From the NCBI GenBank assembly GCA_002452335.1, contig DKFJ01000007.1:83565-147564 (forward strand): a stretch of 64,000 nt of DNA, written 5' to 3'. The position numbers and the translations under genes are program-made. Below, one piece after another: positions 33,612 to 42,734 of the stretch. Within the stretch, counting starts at the first letter, position 1. Each line of letters begins with the position of its first letter. The notes under the pieces are model-generated. The model was not told where the DNA came from. It did not search any database and saw nothing but the letters and a program-made list of their open reading frames with translations. Source of the DNA: Deferribacteraceae bacterium UBA6799. GTDB lineage: Bacteria; Chrysiogenota; Deferribacteres; Deferribacterales; Geovibrionaceae.

Positions 33612-34853
33612 ATGCTTAAAGTTCTTTTATACTTTCTCATTGGCGTACTTCCACTTTGCTATATGGCATTCTACATCGGAAGCAAAAAAGCTAAAAAAGG
33701 CGAGGCCGCTCTCGGAGAAAGATTCCACTCCAGACCCGGTCACTACGGATGGTTTACAGTCATATGGATGGCGGTGCCGTCTCTTGTGATCTCTTTTATC
33801 TTCACACTTCTTGGCTCGTCCAAGGTTTTTATCGTACCCGCTTCAATGCGTTTATCCACGGTTCTTGTTCTGGCGGCTTTCGGTCTCTGGTTCGCTCTCA
33901 GAAAGATCAACCCTTCGCTCCGCGCCAGAAACTTTATCGAGCAAACAATCAAGGTAGCGCTCATCACAGCGTCCCTTGTTTCCATAATAACAACAATAGG
34001 CATCGTGTTTTCAATACTTTTCGAGGCGATGCATTTCTTCAGCAAGGTTCCGATATGGGATTTCATAACCGGAACAGAATGGAGCCCTGACACAGCGTTT
34101 CTGGAAGGAGCCGGACGTGACGGTTCCGAGGCGGCAAAGGCTCAGTTCGGTTCTCTGCCTATATTCTCCGGAACATTCATTATAACAATAATAGCCCTGC
34201 TGGTGGCTGTTCCCATAGGTCTCTTCTCCGCCATATTCATGTCAGAATATGCCAGCAACAGAGTAAGAGGAATGGTAAAACCCATTCTGGAAATCCTCGC
34301 CGGTATCCCCACAGTGGTATACGGTTTCTTCGCCGCTATCACAGTGAGCCCGCTGGTTGTAAGAACAGCAGAGGCTATGGGTCTTCAGGCGGACTATACC
34401 AATGCTCTCAGCCCCGGGCTTGTTATGGGGATCATGATAATACCGTTCGTATCATCACTCTCTGACGACGTTATCAACGCTATTCCTCAGAACATGCGTG
34501 AAGGATCGCTGGCTCTGGGTATGACAAGATCAGAGACAATGAAACACGTTCTTCTGCCCGCTGCTCTGCCCGGCATCATCTCCGCCGTTCTGCTGGCTCT
34601 CTCCAGAGCCATAGGCGAAACCATGATCGTGGTGATGGCAGCCGGACTCCAGCCGAACCTGACATGGAACCCGCTGGAAGGTATGACAACGGTAACAGTT
34701 AGGATCGTAGACGCTCTCACCGGCGACCAGTCCTTCGACAGCCTTGAAACTCTCTCGGCGTTCGGTCTGGGATTTGTCCTGCTTATAGTGACTCTGATAC
34801 TGAACATCGTTTCCAGCATAGTCATCAGAAAGTTCCGCAAACAATATGTATAA
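33612..34853 (+). CDS. pstC: phosphate ABC transporter permease PstC
   Basis: A 413-residue inner-membrane subunit, longer than E. coli PstC because of extra N-terminal helices (membrane segments from residue 1) before the core. The core begins near KVALITASLVSIITTIGIVF and contains the binding-protein-dependent transport signature: the EAA loop lies in MREGSLALGMTRSETMKHVLLP. Conserved ILEILAGIPTVVYGFFA and SRAIGETMIVVMAAG are characteristic of PstC. Forms the channel with PstA. It follows the pstS hairpin and precedes pstA by 17 bases. Confidence 0.94.
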   Translation: MLKVLLYFLIGVLPLCYMAFYIGSKKAKKGEAALGERFHSRPGHYGWFTVIWMAVPSLVISFIFTLLGSSKVFIVPASMRLSTVLVLAAFGLWFALRKINPSLRARNFIEQTIKVALITASLVSIITTIGIVFSILFEAMHFFSKVPIWDFITGTEWSPDTAFLEGAGRDGSEAAKAQFGSLPIFSGTFIITIIALLVAVPIGLFSAIFMSEYASNRVRGMVKPILEILAGIPTVVYGFFAAITVSPLVVRTAEAMGLQADYTNALSPGLVMGIMIIPFVSSLSDDVINAIPQNMREGSLALGMTRSETMKHVLLPAALPGIISAVLLALSRAIGETMIVVMAAGLQPNLTWNPLEGMTTVTVRIVDALTGDQSFDSLETLSAFGLGFVLLIVTLILNIVSSIVIRKFRKQYV

Positions 34854-34870
34854 TTAATCGGGAATAACAA

Positions 34871-36034
34871 ATGGACAAAGAAAAAAGAAGACAGCAGAGA
34901 ATTAATAGAAGATACAGGGGCGAGACAATTTTCAGAGCCTGCTCCATGATGGCCATAGTCGTCGCGGCGGCTTTTCTGATATTTTTTCTCGTGGACATAA
35001 TCCGCACCGGCTACACCGCATTTCAGCAGACAGAGATCAATGTGGATGTGGTTTATAATCAGGATACTGTTGACTTCCCACAGACAGCCGTTCCTGATGA
35101 GCTTTCTGATCTTGTCAGCCGCGGTTTCCTCCGTCTGATACCTAATCAGGTAGAGGCAGATCCTGAGCTGATGGGTACCACACAGAATATGTGGATACTT
35201 GCAGAGGCAGAGGTTGACCAGTATATCAAAGGAAAACCTAATAAGCTGGATGAGGAAGAGATCGCCGTCGTAGAAAAACTGAGAGCCGAAGGCAAGATCA
35301 AGAAATTCTTCAACAAGGGCTTCTTCACAAACGGAGATTCAAAACTGCCGGAGATGGCAGGTCTGAAATCCGCTGTGATAGGTACTCTCTATGTTCTGAT
35401 GCTTACAATGATGTTCTCCATACCTGTGGGTGTCATGACAGCCATCTATCTGGAGGAATTCGCCTCAGACAACTGGCTCACCAGAATAATAGAGGTAAAC
35501 ATAAATAACCTCGCCGCCATCCCGTCGATCATCTTCGGTCTTCTGGGTCTGGCGATATTCATAAACATTTTCGGAGTCCCCAGATCATCTGCCCTCGCAG
35601 GAGGTCTGACGCTGTCTCTGATGACACTTCCCGTCATCATCATAAGCACCAGAGCATCACTGCGCTCCGTGCCTGACACCATACGTCAGGGCGCTCAGGG
35701 CGTGGGAGCTTCACCCTGGCAGGTGGTCTGGCACCACATACTGCCTCTCTCTCTGCCCGGCATCATGACAGGATCCATCATCGGTCTGGCACATGCCATG
35801 GGCGAGACTGCCCCTCTTCTGATCGTTGGTATGCTGGCATATATTCCGTCAGCCCCCACCAGCATCACAGAGGCGGCCACAGTGCTTCCGGCGCAGATAT
35901 ATACATGGTCGTCTGATTCACTTAGAGCCTATACAGAACGTACGGCTCTTGGTATTATTGTACTGCTGAGCATACTTCTGATGCTGAACGCTGTTGCGGT
36001 TGTCCTCAGAAACAAGTATGAACGTAAATGGTAA
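34871..36034 (+). CDS. pstA: phosphate ABC transporter permease PstA
   Basis: A 387-residue permease with a cytoplasmic start, one helix at about 25-48, then a periplasmic insertion of about 100 charged residues (from about 50 to 155, including LDEEEIAVVEKLRAEGK) absent from E. coli PstA, then the transport core. Core motifs are NLAAIPSIIFGLLGL and the EAA loop in IRQGAQGVGASPWQVVWHHI, followed by LAHAMGETAPLLIVGM. It pairs with PstC. The insertion may contact the binding protein. Confidence 0.93.
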   Translation: MDKEKRRQQRINRRYRGETIFRACSMMAIVVAAAFLIFFLVDIIRTGYTAFQQTEINVDVVYNQDTVDFPQTAVPDELSDLVSRGFLRLIPNQVEADPELMGTTQNMWILAEAEVDQYIKGKPNKLDEEEIAVVEKLRAEGKIKKFFNKGFFTNGDSKLPEMAGLKSAVIGTLYVLMLTMMFSIPVGVMTAIYLEEFASDNWLTRIIEVNINNLAAIPSIIFGLLGLAIFINIFGVPRSSALAGGLTLSLMTLPVIIISTRASLRSVPDTIRQGAQGVGASPWQVVWHHILPLSLPGIMTGSIIGLAHAMGETAPLLIVGMLAYIPSAPTSITEAATVLPAQIYTWSSDSLRAYTERTALGIIVLLSILLMLNAVAVVLRNKYERKW

Positions 36035-36063
36035 TCAAGACTCGGTTATGAGCGGAGAAATAA

Positions 36064-36828
36064 ATGGAAAATAAGTTTAAAATGAAATCTGAGGCACTGA
36101 ACTTCTATTATGGTGATTTTCATGCTCTCAGGGATATCAACCTGACCTTTCCCGAAAAGAAAGTTACAGCTCTGATAGGACCTTCCGGCTGCGGTAAATC
36201 GACCTATCTGAGATGTTTCAATAGAATGAACGACCTGATAAAAGGAATCAAGGTTGTGGGCGGGATCTATCTGGACAACCAGGAGATACACGACCACAAA
36301 CTCGATGTTGTGGAGCTCCGCAGACGAGTGGGAATGGTTTTTCAGAAACCCAACCCCTTCCCCAAAACCATCTATGAAAACATAGCCTATGCCCCCAGAA
36401 TACATGGTCTGGTCTCCAAAGGCAGCGAAATGGACGATCTGGTGGAAGGCTCTCTGAAAAAAGCCGGACTCTGGGAAGAGGTTAAGGACAGGCTGAAATC
36501 TCAGGCGACAGCCCTCTCCGGCGGTCAGCAGCAGAGACTCTGCATAGCCAGAGCCCTCGCCATGGAGCCTGAAGTCCTTCTGATGGACGAACCTGCCTCC
36601 GCTCTGGACCCTATCGCCACGCAGAAGATAGAGGAACTCATTTACGAGCTTAAAGAGCGCCTGACAGTTATCATCGTTACCCACAACATGCAGCAGGCGG
36701 CCAGAGTCTCCGACTACACCGCTTTCTTCTACATGGGCGAACTGATAGAGGTGGGCGACACCAGCACTATTTTCACAAACCCTTCTGTTAAAAAGACTGA
36801 GGATTATATTACCGGACGTTTCGGCTGA
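36064..36828 (+). CDS. pstB: phosphate ABC transporter ATPase
   Basis: A 254-residue ATPase: Walker A GPSGCGKST, Q-loop in VGMVFQKPNPFP, signature LSGGQQQR, Walker B VLLMDEPASALDP, switch histidine in VIIVTHNMQQ. KCF-like spacing RCFNRMNDLI is typical of PstB. It powers PstSCA and completes the operon, which ends in a hairpin. No phoU or phoBR follows, so the regulators are elsewhere. Confidence 0.96.
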   Translation: MENKFKMKSEALNFYYGDFHALRDINLTFPEKKVTALIGPSGCGKSTYLRCFNRMNDLIKGIKVVGGIYLDNQEIHDHKLDVVELRRRVGMVFQKPNPFPKTIYENIAYAPRIHGLVSKGSEMDDLVEGSLKKAGLWEEVKDRLKSQATALSGGQQQRLCIARALAMEPEVLLMDEPASALDPIATQKIEELIYELKERLTVIIVTHNMQQAARVSDYTAFFYMGELIEVGDTSTIFTNPSVKKTEDYITGRFG

Positions 36829-36848
36829 TCCTTATTTTTCATGATATC

Positions 36849-36877
36849 AAGGGGCGGTTCATCCGCCCTTTTTTTAT
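36849..36877 (+). terminator. terminator of the pst operon
   Basis: A stem of AAGGGGCGG against CCGCCCTT with loop TTCAT, followed by seven or more T residues, 20 bases after the pstB stop. Confidence 0.85.
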
Positions 36878-37013
36878 TTGTCAAAGCACTGTTAAATTCT
36901 TGCAAGGTATTCTTATTATTTATTAATTCGGATATTTATCATTTGACTGACTCCCCCTCTGATTTTACAATTCAGCATAAACAAAACTCATTAATAATAT
37001 TTAGGGGCGTGTT

Positions 37014-39005
37014 ATGCGGTTAGTCCAGATTTTCAAAAATATGCGGATCAAAACAAAAACACTTCTATTGTTTGCGGCGTGTCTCATCATGAGCCTTTCT
37101 GTCACGGGATATTTCGTTATCAGAAATATCGAGACTTATTTTTCCAAACAGGTGGAAACACTGCTGACAGCGCAGGCAAACTCTTTCAGGGACAGACTAT
37201 CCGGATTCAACGAGCTGTCCAAAAAACTGGCTGATTCCAACAAGGACGACATCAAAATGATACTCAGCAACGAGCTGAACTCCATCAGCGACACAGCGGA
37301 AAGGATATACAGCGCTTATACCATCGCCGGAGAGAACGGCGAAGCTATCAAATTCAGGATAATGGACGTTACGGATAAAAAGAAAATAGGAAAAAGCGGG
37401 TTTGCCTTCGCTCTGGACACAGACAGCTTTTTTTCCGTTATGCCCGATTATCCGCTTAAAGACGAAGGGTCGCTCTTTCAAAAGCTGAACAACAAAAGCG
37501 AGCTGTCCGTCATCGAGTCAAAACGGGGAGACAAGCTCTACACGATGTGCAGTTTCAGCGAGAAATACCAATGGCTTCTGTGCGCCGCCATGCCGGAGAA
37601 AGAGGCCTCCGCCGGGTCTATATACATAGATAACTACGCTGAACAGTCCTTCGCTGACTTTATACATAACACGACGCTCGCTAAAACCGGCTACTATTAC
37701 GCTATAGACATGAACGGAAAAGTTCTGCTGCACCACGACAAAGAGACGGAGGGACGTGATCTGTCCGGCGAACACTTCATTCAGCAGATGCTGAAAACCA
37801 AAAACGGCACAATGACCTACTCGTGGAATGGTAAAACCAAGCTGATAAGCTATGCCTATATAGAACCCCTCAACTGTATCCTGGCAGGCGGAGCCAGCAA
37901 ACAGGAACTGGCCGGAAATTTCTTTATCAAAATAATATTCAGATTCACCATAACTGCGGTTATGATGCTGATCATAGCATCGCTTCTGATGAACACTCTC
38001 TTCAAGAACAACATAGTGAAACCGCTGAACAAACTGGGCGCCTTCATGGAAAAGATATCCACAGGCGACCTGTCTGTAAGGTGCGAGATCAACAGAAAAG
38101 ACGAGGTTGGCTCCATGGGCGAGCTGATAAACAGCATGATAGAGAGATTCGAATCCGCCATGAAAGACGTAAAACACGCGTCCGATGACGTCAGCTCACA
38201 CTCCATCAGCCTGACAGACGCCAGCGCCCAGCTTTCAGAGGCCATCAGATCCCAGTCGGAAAGAACGGCGGATGTGGAGCTCGCCGTGCGGGAAATTCTG
38301 AAATCCTTCGAAAGCATCTCCGGCAATATAGAGAACGTCAGCTCCGAGATCATGGGCATCAGACAGAGCGCCACAGACGGACAGACAACGCTGGAATCAA
38401 CAGTGAAAGGAATAAACACACTCACATCTACTGTAATGAACACAGCTGAAAACATAAACAGCCTCGGCAGCTCATCCGAACATATCACCGAGATACTGAA
38501 AGTTATAACAGATATCGCCGAACAGACAAACCTGCTGGCGCTGAACGCCGCCATCGAGGCAGCCAGAGCCGGAGAACACGGCAGAGGTTTCGCAGTGGTG
38601 GCGGACGAAGTGAGGAAGCTGGCAGAGCGCACACGCACAGCCACCGAAGAGATATCCACCATGACCGAGAACATCCGCAAACAGGTTCAGATATCCGTAA
38701 ACGACATAGCGTCCGGAGCAAAGCTGGCTCAGGAGGGCGAACAGATGGTCTATGGTCTGAAAACAGCTCTGGACAGCATCATCACAGGAGTCATAGGCGT
38801 ATCGGACAGCATACAGTCAGTATCCGCAGCTATGGAGCAGCAGAACCAGTCCAGCAGACAGATATCCGAGAACTCCGCCACCATCGCTTCCTATTCCAAG
38901 ACCAACTCAGATATCGCTTTTTCCAACAAAGAGCAGGCGATGCTTTTGTCTAAACTATCTGAAAAACTGAACGGTTCCGTGAAAAAATTCATATTGAACA
39001 ACTGA
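37014..39005 (+). CDS. methyl-accepting chemotaxis protein with Cache sensor
   Basis: A 663-residue chemoreceptor. TM1 is at about residues 15-32; the periplasmic part has two Cache-like modules, the second with TGYYYAIDMNGKVLLHHDKE and EPLNCILAGG, resembling Cache_3-Cache_2 sensors; TM2 is at about 302-325. A HAMP domain follows (NNIVKPLNKLGAFMEKISTG), then the signalling domain with the hairpin tip EQTNLLALNAAIEAARAG. The C-terminus (KKFILNN) lacks an NWETF-type tether, so adaptation enzymes must be recruited another way. The ligand is probably an organic acid or amino acid. No other che genes are nearby. Confidence 0.93.
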   Translation: MRLVQIFKNMRIKTKTLLLFAACLIMSLSVTGYFVIRNIETYFSKQVETLLTAQANSFRDRLSGFNELSKKLADSNKDDIKMILSNELNSISDTAERIYSAYTIAGENGEAIKFRIMDVTDKKKIGKSGFAFALDTDSFFSVMPDYPLKDEGSLFQKLNNKSELSVIESKRGDKLYTMCSFSEKYQWLLCAAMPEKEASAGSIYIDNYAEQSFADFIHNTTLAKTGYYYAIDMNGKVLLHHDKETEGRDLSGEHFIQQMLKTKNGTMTYSWNGKTKLISYAYIEPLNCILAGGASKQELAGNFFIKIIFRFTITAVMMLIIASLLMNTLFKNNIVKPLNKLGAFMEKISTGDLSVRCEINRKDEVGSMGELINSMIERFESAMKDVKHASDDVSSHSISLTDASAQLSEAIRSQSERTADVELAVREILKSFESISGNIENVSSEIMGIRQSATDGQTTLESTVKGINTLTSTVMNTAENINSLGSSSEHITEILKVITDIAEQTNLLALNAAIEAARAGEHGRGFAVVADEVRKLAERTRTATEEISTMTENIRKQVQISVNDIASGAKLAQEGEQMVYGLKTALDSIITGVIGVSDSIQSVSAAMEQQNQSSRQISENSATIASYSKTNSDIAFSNKEQAMLLSKLSEKLNGSVKKFILNN

Positions 39006-39012
39006 CAGGGTT

Positions 39013-39053
39013 GGTGTAGTGTTCTTTTTCTTAAAAAAAAAGGACACTGCACC
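39013..39053 (+). other. long hairpin enclosing the ribosome-binding site of the EamA gene
   Basis: GGTGTAGTGTTCTTTTT (39013-39029) pairs with AAAAAGGACACTGCACC (39037-39053) over 17 positions with only two G-U pairs. The 3' arm ends at the ATG and contains the AGGA ribosome-binding site, so folding would block translation. No T-run follows, which argues against a plain terminator for the chemoreceptor gene. Confidence 0.6.
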
Positions 39054-39944
39054 ATGAACCGTAAACTCAGGGAATACCTCGCCGACACATCGCTGATAAC
39101 CATATCGCTGATATGGGGAAGCACTTTTATAATAGTAAAAAAGACAGTTGAGCTCTTTGAGCCTATCACCTTTGTCGGACTGAGATTCACTCTGGCATTC
39201 TTTATAATGCTTCTTTTCTGCTGGCCCAGAAGAAAAAACTTTAACTATGATCTGCTGAAAGACGGTCTGATAATAGGTGTGTCACTCTTTATCGTATTCA
39301 CCTTTCAGACGCTTGCGCTGAAATACAGCCCCGCATCCGAAGTGGGCTTTCTGACAGGATTATACGTTCTTTTTGTCCCTGTTCTGTCCGCTGTCTTTCT
39401 GAAAAAATATCCCCATATCTTTTCATGGATAGGCGTCATATTCTCTGCCGCCGGAATGATGATGATAACCATGACAGACAGCCTCAGCCTTTCTGTGGGA
39501 CAGTCTTTCGCTATTCTGAACGCTTTTTTTATAGGCATACAGATCATTCTGACAGACAAGTATTCCAGAAAACACGACGTGGTTCTGCTGACCGCCATAG
39601 AGATCGGCGCAGTGGCCGCGCTCTCCATGATATACTCTGTTCTTTTTGAAAACCCTGACTATTCGCAGCTCAGACACAGCTATGTTTTTTATTCTCTGAT
39701 ATTCAACGCAGTAATAGCCACTGTATTCTGTTTTTTCATTCAGATGGCCATGCAGAAGCACACCACACCTACAAAAGCGGCAATTATGTTTACCATTGAG
39801 CCGATATCCTCAGCTTTTTTCAGCTTTTTTATCGGAGCAGAGATAATGATGTTCAGACAATACGCCGGTGCCGTAATGATAATCTCCGCTATAGTCATAG
39901 CTGAGACCGGAACCTATCTTCGCCTGTCAAAAAGTAAAGGATGA
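39054..39944 (+). CDS. EamA/DMT family permease
   Basis: A 296-residue, ten-helix permease of the drug/metabolite transporter superfamily, made of two EamA repeats (each of five helices: residues about 12-140 and 150-290). Typical sequences are SLIWGSTFIIVKKTVE at the start, and KAAIMFTIEPISSAFFSFFIG in the second repeat. Most characterised relatives export amino acids or other metabolites; the substrate is unknown. The ribosome-binding site lies inside a 17-bp hairpin in the leader. Confidence 0.88.
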   Translation: MNRKLREYLADTSLITISLIWGSTFIIVKKTVELFEPITFVGLRFTLAFFIMLLFCWPRRKNFNYDLLKDGLIIGVSLFIVFTFQTLALKYSPASEVGFLTGLYVLFVPVLSAVFLKKYPHIFSWIGVIFSAAGMMMITMTDSLSLSVGQSFAILNAFFIGIQIILTDKYSRKHDVVLLTAIEIGAVAALSMIYSVLFENPDYSQLRHSYVFYSLIFNAVIATVFCFFIQMAMQKHTTPTKAAIMFTIEPISSAFFSFFIGAEIMMFRQYAGAVMIISAIVIAETGTYLRLSKSKG

Positions 39945-39979
39945 GTTGAAAAGAGCACAAATATACTTTAAATTTAAAT

Positions 39980-41590
39980 ATGAGATTCCAAAGATTTAAT
40001 AATATTATAGACAAAACTAACAACTATATTTTCAGAAAAGCGTTCATCGTTTTTGCTGTTACCGGTCTGATCACAACCCCTGTCATCTCATATCTGTTTC
40101 TGCACGAGCCGAAAAGCATGCTGGAGTCATATTATAAAGCAGAGTCCTCCGCTGTCAGATACAGCGCAGAGGTCATATCCGACAGGGTTTCAAAAGTAAC
40201 TGAAGACACAAAGTTTCTGGCGGGAATGCTGGAGCTTGGCGATTATATAAAAAAAGGCGACAGAGATTCTCTGGATAATTTCTCAAATAATCTTATAAAT
40301 TTCGCTTCGCTGTCGAAGAACTACGACCAGCTGAGATATCTGGACTCAGCCGGACAGGAACTGGTCAGGGTAAACTACAAATCCGGATTGCCGTTTCTCG
40401 TATCCGGAAAAGAGCTTCAGAATAAATCAAAGAGATATTACTTCACCGGTGCCATGAGCATGAACAGAAACGATGTTTATATCTCCCCCATTGACCTGAA
40501 TATTGAGAACGGGGTTCTGGAAATGCCGTTTAAGCCTATGATGCGGTTTGCGGCGCAGGTGCGTGACCCCGCCAGAGATATAAAGGGCGTTTTCGTGATA
40601 AACTACTCGGTCAACGAAATGTTCTCCAAACTGAAACAGCTTTCCACCGGATCTCTGGGTAATATCATGCTTCTGAACAACGCCGGCTACTGGCTGCTGA
40701 GCAATGTGGAGGACGACCAGTGGGGCTTCATGCTCTCAGAGAGAGACTCCAGACTCTTTTCCAACGACTATCTGTCCGAATGGGAAAAGATGAAGGAGAG
40801 CGACAGCGGACAGTTTCTGACTGACAAAGGTCTCTTCACCTATCAGAAGCTGTATCTTCTGAAAAACGGTGCCGTGTCGACATCCATGACCAACGACAAC
40901 AGAATGATATACCACTACAGCCTGATAGTGGTTAAGCATATTCCGACAGCCGTGATGAAAAAGATCCAGAACGCAAAAATAATCAGCACACTGGAGATAA
41001 TCAGCGTAATCTTCATTCTCTCCTGCATTCCTGCATGGCTGGTAGCCAGACAGTACACCAGAAAAAAGCTGAACAGCGAGATCATGGATATCAGCTCTAA
41101 ATACGACGCGCTGACCAAACTGCCCAACAGCGCCTCTTTTCAGTCGGCCCTATCATCCGCCATCAGCACCGCTGAAAAATACCATCAGACACTGGCCGTT
41201 ATGATAGTCGGTCTGGATGGCTACGCCCACATCATAGAAGCGTTCGGAAAGAAAGCAGGCGACAACCTGGCGATATCCATAGCTGACCGGATAGTGGAAA
41301 AACTGAACACAAGAGCCTATATAGCCCGAATAAAAGACGATACATTCGCCGTGATCCTCTACGATATAAAATCATCCGGAAGCGTGGAGCACGCCGCCGC
41401 CAGCATCATAAGCGCAGCTGAAAACACTCACGCCGTATACGGCAGAGAATCCATAACAGCCCTCAGCATAGGCATCAGCATTTATCCCGAAAGCGGATAC
41501 GAAAGCACAGAGCTGGTGACAAAAGCCGAAAAAGCGCTTCTCGAGGCAAAACAGTCTGAGAGCAACTCCTACCGCATATTCCAGCCCTGA
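39980..41590 (+). CDS. Cache sensor protein with degenerate GGDEF domain
   Basis: A 536-residue membrane protein. Helices at about 20-40 and 335-355 flank a double Cache-type periplasmic domain (YDQLRYLDSAGQELVRVN is a typical segment). The cytoplasmic part has the fold landmarks of GGDEF (YDALTKLPNSASFQSALS; VMIVGLDGYAHIIEAFGKKA; ITALSIGISIYPE), but the catalytic motif reads KDDTF instead of GGDEF, within RIKDDTFAV, and no RxxD inhibitory site is seen. It is therefore unlikely to make c-di-GMP and may act as a GTP or c-di-GMP sensor, or as a partner of another protein. Confidence 0.85.
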   Translation: MRFQRFNNIIDKTNNYIFRKAFIVFAVTGLITTPVISYLFLHEPKSMLESYYKAESSAVRYSAEVISDRVSKVTEDTKFLAGMLELGDYIKKGDRDSLDNFSNNLINFASLSKNYDQLRYLDSAGQELVRVNYKSGLPFLVSGKELQNKSKRYYFTGAMSMNRNDVYISPIDLNIENGVLEMPFKPMMRFAAQVRDPARDIKGVFVINYSVNEMFSKLKQLSTGSLGNIMLLNNAGYWLLSNVEDDQWGFMLSERDSRLFSNDYLSEWEKMKESDSGQFLTDKGLFTYQKLYLLKNGAVSTSMTNDNRMIYHYSLIVVKHIPTAVMKKIQNAKIISTLEIISVIFILSCIPAWLVARQYTRKKLNSEIMDISSKYDALTKLPNSASFQSALSSAISTAEKYHQTLAVMIVGLDGYAHIIEAFGKKAGDNLAISIADRIVEKLNTRAYIARIKDDTFAVILYDIKSSGSVEHAAASIISAAENTHAVYGRESITALSIGISIYPESGYESTELVTKAEKALLEAKQSESNSYRIFQP

Positions 41591-41874
41591 TCACCACATC
41601 TGAAAAACAATAAAAGAGACCACAAAAAATCAGTTTTTGAACTTTTTCTCATTTTTTTACATTTCACAGCAACCACAATTTAATATTAATGCCATTTTTC
41701 TATATTTTTTACCATCCAAACGCCCAGATCAGGCACATATAACCCTGTTTTTCCTGCATATTATCATGTTATCTGAAATTATATTGTATATCTATATATT
41801 ATTTACATATAATATTTAAATGCTTTTTTATTAGTTATTTATACTTACACTATCTATTCATAACACAATCAGAA

Positions 41875-41907
41875 CCCTGTATTGCGCATAGCGCACGGGG
41901 ATTTTTT
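41875..41907 (+). terminator. isolated rho-independent terminator
   Basis: A hairpin with a TGCGC/GCGCA core and outer CCC/GGG pairs followed by six T residues, 285 bases after the nearest upstream stop codon. It may end a long 3' UTR or an unannotated small RNA. Confidence 0.5.
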
Positions 41908-41960
41908 ACCGCTTTTTTTATAGTTTTTCAAAATTATTTTGTTTTTATGTAATTTTTTTA

Positions 41961-42026
41961 TTGACTTGAGCTAAACTTGGTAATAAATAGCTATGACTAA
42001 ACAGTCAGCAGTGACCACAAGGTCAC
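41961..42026 (+). promoter_or_regulatory. promoter with two palindromic operators
   Basis: TTGACT (41961) with a weak -10 TAAATA 17 bases later (41984). At the expected start lies TGACT-AAAC-AGTCA (41994-42007), and four bases further GTGACC-ACAA-GGTCAC (42011-42026), both with perfect arms. The TetR gene follows 20 bases later, so these are likely its operators. Confidence 0.6.
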
Positions 42027-42045
42027 CAACAGCGGGAGACTAAAA

Positions 42046-42705
42046 ATGGGTGTCGCCTCTATGACAGCTCACAAAAAGAGCAGGACAGAGCTACGGTCGG
42101 AAGCAACCAGACAGTCGCTGATGACGGCTGCCAAAGAGGTATTCGCTGAAAGAGGTCTGGATATCACCACTATAGATGACATCACAGCCAGAGCGAACGT
42201 TGGCAAAGGGACATTCTATCTGCATTTCGCTAATAAAAGCGAACTGATACATCTTCTGATAACCGGCTCCATGTCGGAGCTGTGCGCGGCTCTGGACAAG
42301 GCATGCAAGAACCAGAATGATCTGGACTCACTGCTGGACAGTCTCATCAGGGCGCATCTGAAATTTTTTTCCGAACGCAGGAGCGACTTCATCCTGTTTT
42401 TTCAGGGCAGGTCTGATCTGACCATCAAGCACAGCTACGAAGGGATAGATGAACCTATCCTGAGCTATCTGGAACATGTGGCGGAGCTGATAGACAATGT
42501 TGTGAAATATCATCTGCCCCAGAGCTCGCTCACCAGAATAGCGTGCGCAGTTGCCGGATTTTTGTCCGGATATTTTTCTTTTGCCGTCATATCCAACGAT
42601 GAGGCAAATCTGGAAGAGATGCTGAACCCTGTGAGAAAGGCGCTTGTTGCGTCATTATCACGATTTATCAAGGAAGCCGTGCCTGCTGACGCAGGCAGCA
42701 TATAG
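42046..42705 (+). CDS. TetR family regulator heading the SpeD-like/ATP-grasp operon
   Basis: A 219-residue TetR regulator. The helix-turn-helix lies at about residues 20-65 (AAKEVFAERGLDITTIDDIT, then ANVGKGTFYLHFANKSELI). The C-terminal helical domain ends at about residue 210. The start follows GGGAGACTAAAA. Two palindromes sit between promoter and start, so it probably represses itself and the four genes behind it. The SpeD-like gene starts 29 bases after its stop. The inducer may be the pathway's product or substrate. Confidence 0.88.
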   Translation: MGVASMTAHKKSRTELRSEATRQSLMTAAKEVFAERGLDITTIDDITARANVGKGTFYLHFANKSELIHLLITGSMSELCAALDKACKNQNDLDSLLDSLIRAHLKFFSERRSDFILFFQGRSDLTIKHSYEGIDEPILSYLEHVAELIDNVVKYHLPQSSLTRIACAVAGFLSGYFSFAVISNDEANLEEMLNPVRKALVASLSRFIKEAVPADAGSI

Positions 42706-42734
42706 AGCCGACATATACAACACGAGGTGCAAAG

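Larger units (their letters stand above)
41591..42045. other. AT-rich intergenic stretch with an isolated terminator and a regulated promoter
   Basis: No convincing protein gene is present in these 455 bases; an open stretch at 41637-41819 is low-complexity and has no ribosome-binding site. The base composition is much more AT-rich than the flanking genes. The region holds an isolated hairpin terminator (41875-41907) and, at its right end, the promoter and palindromes of the operon that follows. Confidence 0.6.

Noticed and set aside
41637..41819. 60-codon open frame in AT-rich DNA
   Set aside because: Phe/Ile/Tyr-rich composition from AT-rich DNA, no ribosome-binding site, no similarity to any family I recognise.
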